Positions 44,018-53,153 are shown, counted from the first letter of the stretch. The stretch is 64,000 nucleotides of DNA from Anaerolineaceae bacterium (GCA_029265815.1 JAJUGU010000004.1:124001-188000); one strand, 5' to 3'. Made by a program: numbers and translations. The notes: generated by a model not told the origin, from the letters alone.

Positions 44018-45229
44018 TCATAATCTGTTCTTCCGCCACCATCTACCCAGCTTGAGGTAGAACATGTAGATCAATACCAGCACAGCCACCGTTGCGGCAG
44101 AAATTCCAACGCTGGCCAGCCCCTGCGCTTTGAATAATCCCCAGTTCACCCCCGACCCCCCCTGCGCATTTGCCAGATTGATCAACACCGACAACACACT
44201 TACATAAAGCGGAAGCGCCATTGCCAGCCCACATCCAGCGCATAGAATCACCAACCGCGGAGCGTTGGAAAACGCGATCGTTCCGAACAGCGCTGCTTCC
44301 GTCTTCCTTTTCTCATCCTGTGGCGCAGGGAATAACGCGCGCTTGGGCAGCACCACCCTGATCAACACCAATAGATTCACCAGACTCAAAACCCAACACA
44401 CGAGTACAGAGACCATCACCAGCGGATAGTAGAGGCTTTCAATATTGGCAAAGACCAAAACAATCAGCAGTACTGGCGCAGTGATAATTCCCACATAGGC
44501 CGCCATCTTGATCTCATCCATCGCGCAACGGTGAATGGCATGCCCTGTTTCGTGAGGGATCACCAGAGTCAACGCCAGGTGACCAACCACCAGTATGAAA
44601 AGTGCAGTGATCAGCGGCAGTTTCGCAACATTTTCTGAAACACCATTGGGTAAATGATTGAAAGCTGCCGCCGCAACAGCAACCGCCAGCATCGACGCTG
44701 GCACAGCGGTGATCGAGGCATTCAGCACCATTTGCGGATCAGCCCTGTCAAATGTCTCAATGTTTCCGCTGTGCTGCAGTGATGCACACCAGCCTCCCAA
44801 CCCTCCCAGCCCGGCTCCGCCGAGAAAGAGCGCAAGGAAGGCATACTGCGTGCGCAGAATGAGTGCCTCAATCAGCGCCACCTTTGAAACAACCACGCTC
44901 GCGATCATCCGCTCTGGTAAAAACCACATCGCTTGCCCGGCTAAAGCCGCTCCCCACAGGCAGAAAATCACGATCCCTGCCAGAGCGCCGGCCAGAGCCC
45001 CCAGAATGATGAGCCGACCAGACAAGACGGAACCGCTGCGGCGCGCCGCCCTCCAACCGCCAATGATGATCATCAAAGCGGTTACCACACCTGCGATCCA
45101 GAATGGATATGACATGCAGGTTGCTGATGTTCCAAGAAATGCATCCGGCTGAATGATGAACAGTAAAAAATTGATCACAGATGCGATCAATCCAGTCAAC
45201 AACCCTACAGCTCCGGCACGTGTGCTCAT
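44018..45229 (-). CDS. Polytopic membrane protein with HETGH motif
   Basis: The 403-residue protein has about ten to eleven transmembrane helices. A PHETGHAIH motif in the middle resembles the zinc site of intramembrane (M50-like) metalloproteases, but the later NPDG-type motif of that family is not seen, so activity is uncertain. No other family is recognised. TAAAAT lies 6 nt before the ATG on the minus strand, which would make the message leaderless. It is divergent from the MFS gene. Confidence 0.7.
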   Translation of the reverse strand: MSTRAGAVGLLTGLIASVINFLLFIIQPDAFLGTSATCMSYPFWIAGVVTALMIIIGGWRAARRSGSVLSGRLIILGALAGALAGIVIFCLWGAALAGQAMWFLPERMIASVVVSKVALIEALILRTQYAFLALFLGGAGLGGLGGWCASLQHSGNIETFDRADPQMVLNASITAVPASMLAVAVAAAAFNHLPNGVSENVAKLPLITALFILVVGHLALTLVIPHETGHAIHRCAMDEIKMAAYVGIITAPVLLIVLVFANIESLYYPLVMVSVLVCWVLSLVNLLVLIRVVLPKRALFPAPQDEKRKTEAALFGTIAFSNAPRLVILCAGCGLAMALPLYVSVLSVLINLANAQGGSGVNWGLFKAQGLASVGISAATVAVLVLIYMFYLKLGRWWRKNRL

Positions 45230-45282
45230 GCTCCAATTTTATGCTTTTTTCAAGAAAAGCCAGCGTCATTGTCGTGAACAGG

Positions 45283-45288
45283 TATAAT
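45283..45288 (+). promoter_or_regulatory. -10 box upstream of MFS gene
   Basis: TATAAT lies 9 nt before the TTG at 45298; the ORF-track start at 45181 is upstream of it and is therefore unlikely. Confidence 0.5.
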
Positions 45289-45297
45289 TCACAGATC

Positions 45298-46584
45298 TTG
45301 CCTGATTCTTCCCGGCCAGTTTTGAGTAAACGAGTCGCGCCGTTTGACGCTAAAAGTAGATCCTCATTGAAAAATTTCGAAAGCAATTTTAGAAGGCTTA
45401 CAGTAAGTTATTCCCTGGTTCAGATCGTGTTTACCATGGGATACTGTACGATCTACGTGCTTGCCGGGATATTCCTGCTTTCACGCGGTTTTTCCAATTC
45501 TCAGGTTGGGGTCACGATCACTATTGCCAATGCCGTTTCTCTGCTTTCACAGCCGGTGGTGGCTGCGGCTGCTGACAGGAGTAAAAAGCTGTCACTGCAA
45601 AGCATCACAGCCCTCATGCTCCTGGCTGAGATCCTGATTGCTTTGGCCTTGTTGTTCCTTCCTCCGGTGGTTCTTCCAACCTCGATCCTCTTCATTTTGC
45701 TGGTGAGCCTCTTCATCCCGCAGGTTTCACTGGTGACCTCGATGTCGATCGAACACATCAACAGCGGCGTTCCTCTCAACTACAGTCTGGCACGCGGGAT
45801 CGGTTCCTTCGCCTTTGCAATTCTCTCGCTGTTGATGGGGTTCCTGATTGAGACTTTCGGAACCGGAACCGTAATGATCGCCGATATCGTTCGCTGTCTC
45901 CTTGGCATCTTGCTGGTGCTAACCTTTCCCAGAGCCAAAAGCAAGCTCTCAACATCCAGAAATGTGGAGTCAGCAGCTTCAGGTCTGTTTGAATTTGCAG
46001 TTAAGAACAAGCGCTTCATCGCTGTGGTCATCAGTTCAGCCATCCTTTTTATGTCCCATTCCTTCATCAATACATTCACCATCCAGATCGTCCGGCACAT
46101 CGGTGGCGACAGCTCCGAAATGGGGGTGGCAATTGCTGTAGCCGGGTTCGTGGAATTACCCGCGATGGCTTTATTCCCGCTGATTTATAAAAAGATCCGT
46201 AACCCGGGAACCATTATGAAACTCTCAGGGACATTCTTTGTGATCAAAGCCGCGATTACCCTCGCAGCCCCCAACATGCTTTGGATTAATGTGGCACAAT
46301 GCCTTCAATTCTTCACTTATGCCATGTTTCTGCCCGCTTCTGTGTATTATGTGAATCACGTAGTGAGGGAAGCAGATAAGGTAAAAGGGCAGGCTTTGAT
46401 GGGAATGTCGTGGGGGATAAGCGGAATGCTGGGCGGTGTTTTAGGTGGATTCATGCTCGATGCCAGCGGAGGTGTAAATCTCATGCTGACGATGGGTGTC
46501 GTCATCTCCACTGCCGGATTACTGCTGTTAACCTTCATCGATAATTACCGCCTTAAACCAGCGCGCGATATCGAAGAAGATTGA
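45298..46584 (+). CDS. MFS transporter
   Basis: Twelve predicted membrane helices begin near residue 35, with the interdomain signature AAAADRSKK between helices 2 and 3. The pattern YSLARGIGSFAFAILSLLMG and the symmetrical second half (LPASVYYVNHVV, GMSWGISGMLGGVLGGF) are those of LacY/nucleoside-type MFS permeases. The substrate is not evident. The start is uncertain: TTG at 45298 or TTG at 45322. It is divergent from the HETGH protein and ends before a repeat-like hairpin region. Confidence 0.8.
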   Translation: MPDSSRPVLSKRVAPFDAKSRSSLKNFESNFRRLTVSYSLVQIVFTMGYCTIYVLAGIFLLSRGFSNSQVGVTITIANAVSLLSQPVVAAAADRSKKLSLQSITALMLLAEILIALALLFLPPVVLPTSILFILLVSLFIPQVSLVTSMSIEHINSGVPLNYSLARGIGSFAFAILSLLMGFLIETFGTGTVMIADIVRCLLGILLVLTFPRAKSKLSTSRNVESAASGLFEFAVKNKRFIAVVISSAILFMSHSFINTFTIQIVRHIGGDSSEMGVAIAVAGFVELPAMALFPLIYKKIRNPGTIMKLSGTFFVIKAAITLAAPNMLWINVAQCLQFFTYAMFLPASVYYVNHVVREADKVKGQALMGMSWGISGMLGGVLGGFMLDASGGVNLMLTMGVVISTAGLLLLTFIDNYRLKPARDIEED

Positions 46585-46657
46585 GGATATTGGATCATTT
46601 TCGTGGACTTTGGGCTGTCACTGATGCCCGCTTAATCGAATATTTTTAAAATCGTCA

Positions 46658-47173
46658 TCACGGGCGGGCCTGACCCGCCCCTCCACTGCAGGAGGGAGTC
46701 TGAGCTGACCCCGATGGATTACGCGAGTTTCGTGAAAACAACTTGCTCCAGTGAGGCTTCGCCAACTGCACTTTTTTAAGAGGAAATTCAGAATCGCAGG
46801 CTACCTGGTTTAAACTTTCCATCGTAAGAGGTGGCAAATTCCAGGCAGCGCGCGCTTTGTTACAGCGTTCAAGATCTTCAGAACTGATGGAATTTCTTCC
46901 GTGTTTGTATTGAATGCCAAATTCCCTGCAGGGTGAGGGACGGCGGCTGTATATCGTACACGCCACCCTTTCCCCGATCTTTCCACTGAGCGCGGCACAA
47001 TAAGGATGAGCCTGGTTTGTGCCCTTCATGTTATCGTAAAATTCGGTTTCCTCTTCCACAAACTCTAATGGTACGCTGCCGGCCTGAGATGGATCGGCTT
47101 CGCGCCAGTAGAATGAGACCCGAAAATAAGCGCAGCATGCCCCACAATGAATGCACACATTTTCAGAAAACAT
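46658..47173 (-). CDS. YkgJ-family cysteine-cluster protein
   Basis: The N-terminus has the CxxCGxCC pattern (CIHCGACCAYFRV), followed by CAALSGKIGERVACTIYSRRPSPCREF and a final Cys in LERCNKAR. This is the cysteine set of the YkgJ/YkgJ-like zinc- or iron-binding family. Members are uncharacterised. The last 25 residues (from SRNSRNPSGS) are encoded by a GC-rich double-hairpin region and probably replaced the original C-terminus. TATAAT lies 8 nt before the ATG, so the message is likely leaderless. Confidence 0.85.
   Translation of the reverse strand: MFSENVCIHCGACCAYFRVSFYWREADPSQAGSVPLEFVEEETEFYDNMKGTNQAHPYCAALSGKIGERVACTIYSRRPSPCREFGIQYKHGRNSISSEDLERCNKARAAWNLPPLTMESLNQVACDSEFPLKKVQLAKPHWSKLFSRNSRNPSGSAQTPSCSGGAGQARP
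46662..46696. repeat. Tandem GC-rich hairpins (REP-like)
   Basis: GGGCGGG/CCCGCCC (46662-46680, loop CCTGA) is immediately followed by CCCTCC/GGAGGG (46679-46696, loop ACTGCA). Together they overlap the 3' end of the YkgJ gene. This resembles a repetitive extragenic palindrome, but no second copy is in the window. Confidence 0.6.
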
Positions 47174-47181
47174 AAGGCGGA

Positions 47182-47187
47182 ATTATA
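47182..47187 (-). promoter_or_regulatory. -10 box of leaderless YkgJ gene
   Basis: TATAAT on the minus strand, 8 nt before the ATG at 47173. Confidence 0.5.
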
Positions 47188-47285
47188 TTCCTGATGCAAA
47201 TTTTTGATCAGGGGTGTGTTACAGATTCTGGCAATCGATTCTTGATCGAAAACGAGGCATTCTTGACCAAGACATAATTTTGAAC

Positions 47286-47314
47286 TTGATTACACTTCCT
47301 TGCAGGGGTATGAT
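47286..47314 (+). promoter_or_regulatory. Promoter of leaderless DUF72 gene
   Basis: TTGATT (47286-47291), 17 bp, TATGAT (47309-47314), then 6 nt to the ATG at 47321. Confidence 0.6.
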
Positions 47315-47320
47315 TTTTTT

Positions 47321-48094
47321 ATGGAACACGCGCTGGTAAATCCAGAATTTAACGCTCTTTCACCTGTCGTTTTCATTGGAACTTCGGGCTGGACATACGA
47401 CCATTGGAAGGGAGTTTTTTATCCAATTGGGCTGTCGAAAAGTCACTGGTTTGATTATTATGCAGCACGGTTTAATTCGGTCGAGATCAACGCCACGTTT
47501 TACCGCACATTCCAGGATCAGACATACCAGAAATGGAAAGGCCAGGCCCCTCCTGGGTTTGGTTACGTTCTTAAAGCCCCAAAAATCATCACCCACTATA
47601 AACTGCTGAAAGATGTTGAATCAGAAATTCAGGGCTTCTGGCATTCTGCAAGTCTACTGGAAGAGACTTTCGAAATGATCCTGCTGCAAGTTTCCCCAAA
47701 CCAGCCGTACGACATGGGGCTTTTACTGAGTGCGCTGAAAGCCTTTCCCGATCCGTCACGCGTGGCCGTTGAATTTCGCAACAAACGCTGGTTCAACCGC
47801 GAAGTAGAAGGGTTACTGACGTCGGTCGGCGCAGCTTTCTGCGGTGTAGACTCGCCCCACCAGCGTCTGACCGAACAACTCACCTCCGATCGCGCATATT
47901 TACGCCTGCATGGCCGAAGGCGCTGGTATTCAGATAATTACGCCAACGAGGACCTGCTCCAAATCGCCGGGCTTGTCCGTAGATTGATCACACTCGGCGC
48001 CAGGCGCGTATATATATTCTTCAATAATGATTTTAGTGGTTATGCTCCGGCCAATGCCCTCGCCCTGCAGAAACTGCTCACTGAAGGTGAATAA
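47321..48094 (+). CDS. DUF72 family protein (YecE-like)
   Basis: The 257-residue TIM-barrel protein shows the DUF72 pattern: IGTSGWTYDHWKGVFYP, FNSVEINATFYR, VLKAPKIITHYKLL, VAVEFRNKRWF, YLRLHGRRRWYSDNY and FFNNDFSGYAPANAL. The family's catalytic role is unknown. The ATG at 47321 is preferred over the upstream start because it lies 6 nt after a good promoter. Its promoter region is shared with the divergent YkgJ gene, and both appear leaderless. Confidence 0.9.
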   Translation: MEHALVNPEFNALSPVVFIGTSGWTYDHWKGVFYPIGLSKSHWFDYYAARFNSVEINATFYRTFQDQTYQKWKGQAPPGFGYVLKAPKIITHYKLLKDVESEIQGFWHSASLLEETFEMILLQVSPNQPYDMGLLLSALKAFPDPSRVAVEFRNKRWFNREVEGLLTSVGAAFCGVDSPHQRLTEQLTSDRAYLRLHGRRRWYSDNYANEDLLQIAGLVRRLITLGARRVYIFFNNDFSGYAPANALALQKLLTEGE

Positions 48095-48425
48095 CCAGAG
48101 ATGTGAATGGAATACCGTGGGTGCGCAACAGTCTAAATCCTTCCATCAGCTTTTAACCCGTTGAAGAGTTCAAAACCACTGATTTCGCACTTAGTAAGCC
48201 ACGGAACATTTTGTTACGTTTAGAGGAAACAGCCCGGTAGATGTGTGCCATCTGAGTGATCAAGCGCTGCGGAAAGACCAAACTCGCGGTTCGGGTTGCC
48301 TTTACCAGGCTGGAACATTTGGGTGAACGTGGGTGAATGGATCATCATATAAATATTGTTCTCGTTCCCTGAAGGGATTGGATTTTGAGACTGTTGGAAT
48401 AACTATGACTCACACCCGGATTACA
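48095..48425. other. 331-bp region without a supported gene
   Basis: I see no ORF with a ribosome site, no tRNA and no clear terminator between the convergent DUF72 and DUF4230 genes. Base composition is like the surrounding coding sequence, so it may be the remains of a decayed gene or an unrecognised RNA. Confidence 0.4.
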
Positions 48426-49085
48426 TCAGGGTAAATCACCCACAAAATTCACATCCGCATACCCCAGTGCGCGTAAGAAACGTGAAAGGTACGCTTCAGC
48501 GTTCAGGCGGGCAACTTCCAGAATTCCATCCTCAATGGCCGCGGCGCGTATTTCCTCTTCAGCAGATTGTCGGGCCAGTGTCTCCAGATCCACGCTGGGC
48601 ATACGCAGAATCCCGGTATCGCGTTCATAAACATAGGTCTTGTCATTATCCAGTGTGGCAACGAACACTTCAGCCTGCGGCAGGCGAACGTTCAATATAC
48701 TTCCCTCAAGCCATATGTCCTTCGATTCCAGTTTTTCCATGTCAATCCCCGCAATCACCGTCCCGTGTGCCACCAGGAGCAGCCTGTCTTCAAAAAGAAA
48801 GGCAAAGGCGCCCTCTCCGGTTTCTGCCGCGATAACCTTTTCCACGCTGTATTGAATCGTCTCCAGCCACGCCAGAGAACGCACCTCGTGGATGATTGTG
48901 ACAGGATCTGGAATGATAGTAGGGGTGGGATTCAGTAATTGGTTGATCTGGGTGCTCACAACATCATTGGCTTTTTTGAGGGGATTAATGGCGTTGGAAA
49001 TGTTTTTATTAATCGAGATGACGCCGAATGCAGCCAGCGCGATCACGACAATCAATAAAATTGCCTGAAAGAGTATCTTTTTCAT
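48426..49085 (-). CDS. DUF4230 membrane-anchored protein
   Basis: An N-terminal transmembrane helix (about 5-24) and a Pro/Thr linker are followed by a DUF4230 domain (about 60-210). It shows EVRSLAWLETIQYSVEKVIAA, the strand ILLVAHGTVIAGIDMEKL, and a C-terminal helix ending RFLRALGYADVNF. The domain is probably extracytoplasmic, and its function is unknown. TATAAT (49097-49092) lies 6 nt before the ATG, so the mRNA is probably leaderless. Confidence 0.85.
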   Translation of the reverse strand: MKKILFQAILLIVVIALAAFGVISINKNISNAINPLKKANDVVSTQINQLLNPTPTIIPDPVTIIHEVRSLAWLETIQYSVEKVIAAETGEGAFAFLFEDRLLLVAHGTVIAGIDMEKLESKDIWLEGSILNVRLPQAEVFVATLDNDKTYVYERDTGILRMPSVDLETLARQSAEEEIRAAAIEDGILEVARLNAEAYLSRFLRALGYADVNFVGDLP

Positions 49086-49091
49086 AGATTC

Positions 49092-49097
49092 ATTATA
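49092..49097 (-). promoter_or_regulatory. -10 box of leaderless DUF4230 gene
   Basis: TATAAT on the minus strand, 6 nt before the ATG at 49085. Confidence 0.55.
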
Positions 49098-49280
49098 CGG
49101 TGTGCATCAAGTAATTTTTTCCACTTAATTTGCTGTTAGCCAGTATAAAATTAATTCTACTATGTTTATCTATAATATCGTGTTATTATTAAGAAAAAGG
49201 TGGCTTACCACGTTTTCAGGCTAGTAACCTTAGACAGGAATCACTACTTTACTGTCACTAATTTTTTAAGGAGGACCCAG

Positions 49281-50927
49281 ATGTTTTGTTATCAGTGCCA
49301 GGAAACGTCTAAAAACCAGGGCTGTGTCGTTGCGGGAGTATGTGGAAAGATGAGCGAAACCGCCAACCTGCAGGATCTGCTGGTGTATATCGCGAAGGGC
49401 GTTGCAGTGCATGGCGAGAAACTGGCTGAGGGCGGCACGGTTGATCGCGAAGCCGGACGGTTCATTGTGAAAGCGCTGTTCACCACCATCACCAACGCTG
49501 CCTGGGACAACACAGCGATTATTAACATGATCAAGGAAGGGCTCACCGTCCGTGAAACCATCAGCCAAAAAGTTGGTGCGGCTGCACCAGGTTTGCTGCC
49601 AGATTGCGCCACATGGTTGCCTGTTGATGATGAAGATATGCTTGCCAAAGCCATGTCAGATGATCTGCGCCTCACAGCCGTTGAAAATGAAGACGAACGT
49701 TCTTTGCGAGAATTGCTCATTGGTGGCTGCAAGGGCATTTCAGCCTATGCCGATCACGCCCTGGTTCTTGGCTATGAAAAAGATGAGATCTACAGCTTTT
49801 TGATGCGCGCCTTGGCTTCTACCACTCGCAGCCTTCCAGTCGACGAAATGATCGCTCTGGTGATGAAGGCTGGCGAGACCGCCGTCACGACGATGGCACT
49901 GCTGGATGAAGCGAACACATCGACCTATGGACATCCCGAAATGACCGAAGTCAACATTGGTGTGCGCAACAACCCCGCAATCCTCATTTCAGGTCACGAC
50001 CTGAAAGATATGGAGGAACTGCTGCGGCAAACGGAGGGAACCGGGGTGGATGTGTATACACATGGTGAAATGCTTCCAGCCAATTCTTACCCGGCATTTA
50101 AGAAATATCGCCACCTTGCCGGCAATTACGGCGGTGCGTGGTGGCAGCAGAATGCTGATTTTGAATCCTTCAACGGTCCTGTGATCCTCACCACCAACTG
50201 TTTGACTCCTGTGAAGCGCGAAAATACATACCTCAACAGGCTCTTTACCACTGGTGTGGTCAGTCATCCGGGCGCAAGACACATTCCAGATAGAGCACCA
50301 GGCGGTGAAAAAGATTTTTCAGAGGTCATCGCACTGGCCAAAACCTGCCCTCCTCCGCAAGAAATCGAATCTGGAACGGTGATTGGCGGGTTTGCCCATA
50401 ATCAGGTGCTGGCGTTGGCAGATAAGATTGTGGATGCAGTGAAATCTGGTGCCATCAAGCGTTTCGTGGTCATGGGCGGCTGCGACGGCCGCCAGCGCTC
50501 GCGCTCATATTACACCGAGGTTGCCAGAAATCTGCCAGCCGATACGGTTATCCTTACCGCGGGCTGTGCCAAGTTCCGCTATAACAAACTTGAACTGGGC
50601 GAGATTGGCGGCATTCCTCGTGTGCTCGATGCCGGTCAGTGTAACGATTCTTATTCTCTGGCAGTGATCGCCCTTAAGTTAAAAGAGGCTTTCGGCTTGC
50701 AGGATATCAACGAACTGCCCATCTCCTTTGATATCGCCTGGTATGAACAGAAAGCAGTGGCTGTGCTGCTGGCACTGTTGTTCCTGGGTGTTAAAGGCAT
50801 TCGCCTGGGACCCACGCTTCCTGCATTTCTCTCACCCAATGTGGCTGCAGTTCTGGTTGAGAAATTTAATATCAAACCAATCGGAAGCGTTGAAGAAGAT
50901 ATCGCGGCGATGATGGTGGGGGAATAA
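49281..50927 (+). CDS. hcp: Hybrid cluster protein (hydroxylamine/NO reductase)
   Basis: The N-terminal [4Fe-4S] motif is [21 protein letters not shown], close to the class I pattern. The hybrid-cluster ligands lie in [17 protein letters not shown], the [15 protein letters not shown] region, [10 protein letters not shown] and [10 protein letters not shown]. Hcp reduces NO or hydroxylamine and protects anaerobes from nitrosative stress; no hcr reductase gene is adjacent. The ATG at 49281 has AAGGAGG at an ideal distance and gives 548 residues, normal for the family. The listed start is 27 codons upstream. Confidence 0.94.
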   Translation: MFCYQCQETSKNQGCVVAGVCGKMSETANLQDLLVYIAKGVAVHGEKLAEGGTVDREAGRFIVKALFTTITNAAWDNTAIINMIKEGLTVRETISQKVGAAAPGLLPDCATWLPVDDEDMLAKAMSDDLRLTAVENEDERSLRELLIGGCKGISAYADHALVLGYEKDEIYSFLMRALASTTRSLPVDEMIALVMKAGETAVTTMALLDEANTSTYGHPEMTEVNIGVRNNPAILISGHDLKDMEELLRQTEGTGVDVYTHGEMLPANSYPAFKKYRHLAGNYGGAWWQQNADFESFNGPVILTTNCLTPVKRENTYLNRLFTTGVVSHPGARHIPDRAPGGEKDFSEVIALAKTCPPPQEIESGTVIGGFAHNQVLALADKIVDAVKSGAIKRFVVMGGCDGRQRSRSYYTEVARNLPADTVILTAGCAKFRYNKLELGEIGGIPRVLDAGQCNDSYSLAVIALKLKEAFGLQDINELPISFDIAWYEQKAVAVLLALLFLGVKGIRLGPTLPAFLSPNVAAVLVEKFNIKPIGSVEEDIAAMMVGE

Positions 50928-50961
50928 TCGGCAATCCTTCAATACTGAAATAACCCAAAAT

Positions 50962-50990
50962 GCCTGGAACAGACCGCTCATGTTCCAGGC
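50962..50990 (+). terminator. Terminator of hcp
   Basis: A perfect 10-bp stem (GCCTGGAACA and complement), 9-nt loop, then TTTTT. Confidence 0.9.
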
Positions 50991-51228
50991 TTTTTCAAAG
51001 ATAGATCATCTATCTGGGCATTCATATGGCTGGTTTTACTTTGCTTGGGTGATCTTTGAAACAATGCCGAAAATAGTTGAAACGAAAAATTGACAAAAAA
51101 AGATCAGGGCTTTACCAGTTGCCCTTTCAGCCATCTCCATGTGGCCAGTACGTTTCCATCAGCCATTCCTGCTCAAGAGGTGATCAATGCTGCCCATCCA
51201 AATCGTTGAAAAAGCCTTTTGAAAGAAT

Positions 51229-51271
51229 AAAGAGGTCGTCACCCTTGAATCCATCTGGTGACAACCTCTTT
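51229..51271 (-). terminator. Terminator of CrtI-like gene
   Basis: A 15-bp stem with one mismatch pair (AAAGAGGTCGTCACC against GGTGACAACCTCTTT) and a 13-nt loop; on the minus strand it ends in TTTATTCTTTC. Confidence 0.75.
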
Positions 51272-51288
51272 TGTGGCTCAGTTGATGA

Positions 51289-52794
51289 CTACTCGTATTC
51301 AACGATCTGGTTGGCGGCAATAACCCCTGATGCCATCACGGTGGGAACACCGCCACCCGGATGGGTGGAAGCACCTGTCAGGTATAAACCTTTGATCGAC
51401 TTTGATTTTGAAGCAGGTCTGAAGACCACCTGTGCCGTAAGGTCCTGCTGGAAGCAGTAAAACGCTCCGCCAGGATTTCCGAGCCGGCGCTCGAAATCTA
51501 ACGGGGTTGATACCACCATGGTTTTCACATGTTCTTTCAAACCAGGGATGATCTTTTGCGACAGATAGTCGACGAGGCTTTCACTGAATTCTTCCTTAAT
51601 ATCATCCCATGTGCCACTTGCCAGCTTTGACGGCCCCTGGAAATCGAGGGCGACGATATGGTGTCCTTTTGGCGCAAGAGAAGAATCGGTCTTGGTCGGG
51701 CAGCAAATTAAGCCAAACTGTTCCTCGGGCTTTGGCACAATTCCGATGCGATATTTTTCCCACCAAAACTCGTTGATCTCATCGACATCACGCGTAACCA
51801 GCGTGTGGTGGGCATCAAGGGGCGGATCATAATCCACACCCAGGCAAATGTAAGGTGTCGATTTTGAAAGCGCGTAGCTCTTGATGCCTTTTCGAACAAT
51901 TGGCTTGAGGTGCTCTTCACCAATCAGATCGAGATAGAGTTTGCGGGCATTAATGTTTGAAACGACAACATCAGCCTCGATCGTCTCTCCATCGGCGGTA
52001 ACCACACCGGTGACCTTTTTGTTCGCGTCCACCAGCACTTTGGTTACATTGGTGTTCAGCCTTACCTCCATGCCGTGCTGTTCGCCGATGCGCTGAATAG
52101 CCTGCGGGATCTTGATCATACCGCCGCGGGGATAATAGATGCCCTTGTGTTCCATGTAGGGGATAATCGCAAAGATGCCCACCGCCTGCTCGGGCGAGTG
52201 ACCGCAGTAGAAAGATTGATATGCCATGCTCTGACGAACTTTAGGGTTCTTGAAATACTTGCGCAGCACATCGTCATACGTCATCGCGAAGAACGAACCA
52301 AATTTCGTGAGAATCGGAACTTTCTTAAATGACGCCAGCATATCCCCCAGGGTGTTCATCGGCATCATAAAGAAGTCCAGCCCATTCCCTTCAATAAAAG
52401 ACTCGAACTTCTTCGCGTATTGCAAGAAACCTTCCTTATCTTCTTTCGAGATCTTGCCAATCTCTTCTGCGGCTCCCTCCACCGACATGGGGATGGTAAG
52501 ACGCTCTCCATCCGGGAAGATCACCGAGTAGATCGGATCGCATTGAATCAGGTCAACTTCCCTGGCAAAGGTGGTTCCAAGTTGAGCAAAGGCGTGATCG
52601 ATAATGGGGATCATCTCAACCACAGATGCACCAATATCGAATTTATAGCCATCAATCTCGTATGTAGAGCAGCAGCCGCCTACACGGTCATTCTGCTCGA
52701 GAACCAGTACCTTGCGTCCCCTTTTTGAGAGGATAGCACCTGCAGTTAATCCGCCTAATCCAGAACCAATGATGACCACATCGTATTTTGACAT
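51289..52794 (-). CDS. CrtI-type phytoene desaturase-family FAD oxidoreductase
   Basis: The N-terminal dinucleotide motif VVIIGSGLGGLTAGAILSKRG, the NDRVGGCCST segment and the C-terminal GLYLTGASTHPGGGVPTVMASG are the hallmarks of the CrtI/NDPAO family. The 501-residue length fits phytoene desaturases, isomerases and saturases. It could act on carotenoid precursors, but without crtB nearby the substrate is inferred only. GGGGGA lies before the ATG, and a 48-codon small membrane ORF ends 10 nt upstream, so the two form an operon. Confidence 0.85.
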   Translation of the reverse strand: MSKYDVVIIGSGLGGLTAGAILSKRGRKVLVLEQNDRVGGCCSTYEIDGYKFDIGASVVEMIPIIDHAFAQLGTTFAREVDLIQCDPIYSVIFPDGERLTIPMSVEGAAEEIGKISKEDKEGFLQYAKKFESFIEGNGLDFFMMPMNTLGDMLASFKKVPILTKFGSFFAMTYDDVLRKYFKNPKVRQSMAYQSFYCGHSPEQAVGIFAIIPYMEHKGIYYPRGGMIKIPQAIQRIGEQHGMEVRLNTNVTKVLVDANKKVTGVVTADGETIEADVVVSNINARKLYLDLIGEEHLKPIVRKGIKSYALSKSTPYICLGVDYDPPLDAHHTLVTRDVDEINEFWWEKYRIGIVPKPEEQFGLICCPTKTDSSLAPKGHHIVALDFQGPSKLASGTWDDIKEEFSESLVDYLSQKIIPGLKEHVKTMVVSTPLDFERRLGNPGGAFYCFQQDLTAQVVFRPASKSKSIKGLYLTGASTHPGGGVPTVMASGVIAANQIVEYE

Positions 52795-52804
52795 GTTGAT
52801 CCCC

Positions 52805-52951
52805 CTAGACGTTATATCGCGCGATCAGAGATGAAGCCTGACGCAGGATATAAGATAAATAGCGTTTTTTTGATTTTGGCAGCAGGCTTATGATGATTGC
52901 AACAATCGCGATTACACCTAATACGATCCACAGCCACAGCAAATTTTTCAT
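52805..52951 (-). CDS. 48-residue single-span membrane protein (not in ORF track)
   Basis: On the minus strand an ATG with GGAGGG a few bases upstream opens a 48-codon ORF: MKNLLWLWIVLGVIAIVAI onward, then a basic segment KSKKR and a short amphipathic tail ending YNV. One transmembrane helix (about 4-24) is evident. Its stop is 10 nt before the ATG of the CrtI-like gene, so the two are co-transcribed and perhaps translationally coupled. It could tether or regulate the desaturase; this is inference. Confidence 0.7.
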   Translation of the reverse strand: MKNLLWLWIVLGVIAIVAIIISLLPKSKKRYLSYILRQASSLIARYNV

Positions 52952-53128
52952 TACTCCCTCCGTGTATGGATATGTGGTTATGGGGTTTTTTTACCCCCGT
53001 TGATTGTGATGGTTATATAGTACGAATTTTGTCATTTCAAGTCAATTTTTTGATGTACTATGTCAAACATGTGGATCATAAATCTGGCTGAAAGAGATAA
53101 CTTAAACCAAAAGCAGAAGATAAAAAAA

Positions 53129-53153
53129 TTGCGCCCTCTTATCGATGGCGCAA
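53129..53153 (-). terminator. Terminator of beta-propeller lipoprotein gene
   Basis: TTGCGCC/GGCGCAA stem; on the minus strand it is followed by seven Ts, about 90 nt after the stop. The plus strand also has ATTCTTTTTC, so it may work both ways. Confidence 0.75.

Larger units (their letters stand above)
50928..51288. other. 361-bp intergenic region with two terminators
   Basis: It holds the hcp terminator at one end and the desaturase terminator at the other. The 230 bp between them show no gene. Confidence 0.55.

Noticed and set aside
44658-45152. 164-codon plus-strand ORF
   Set aside because: Ala/Pro-rich shadow of the HETGH membrane protein on the opposite strand.
48095-48425. Possible structured RNA between DUF72 and DUF4230 genes
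   Set aside because: I found no stable long stem, promoter or terminator to support it.
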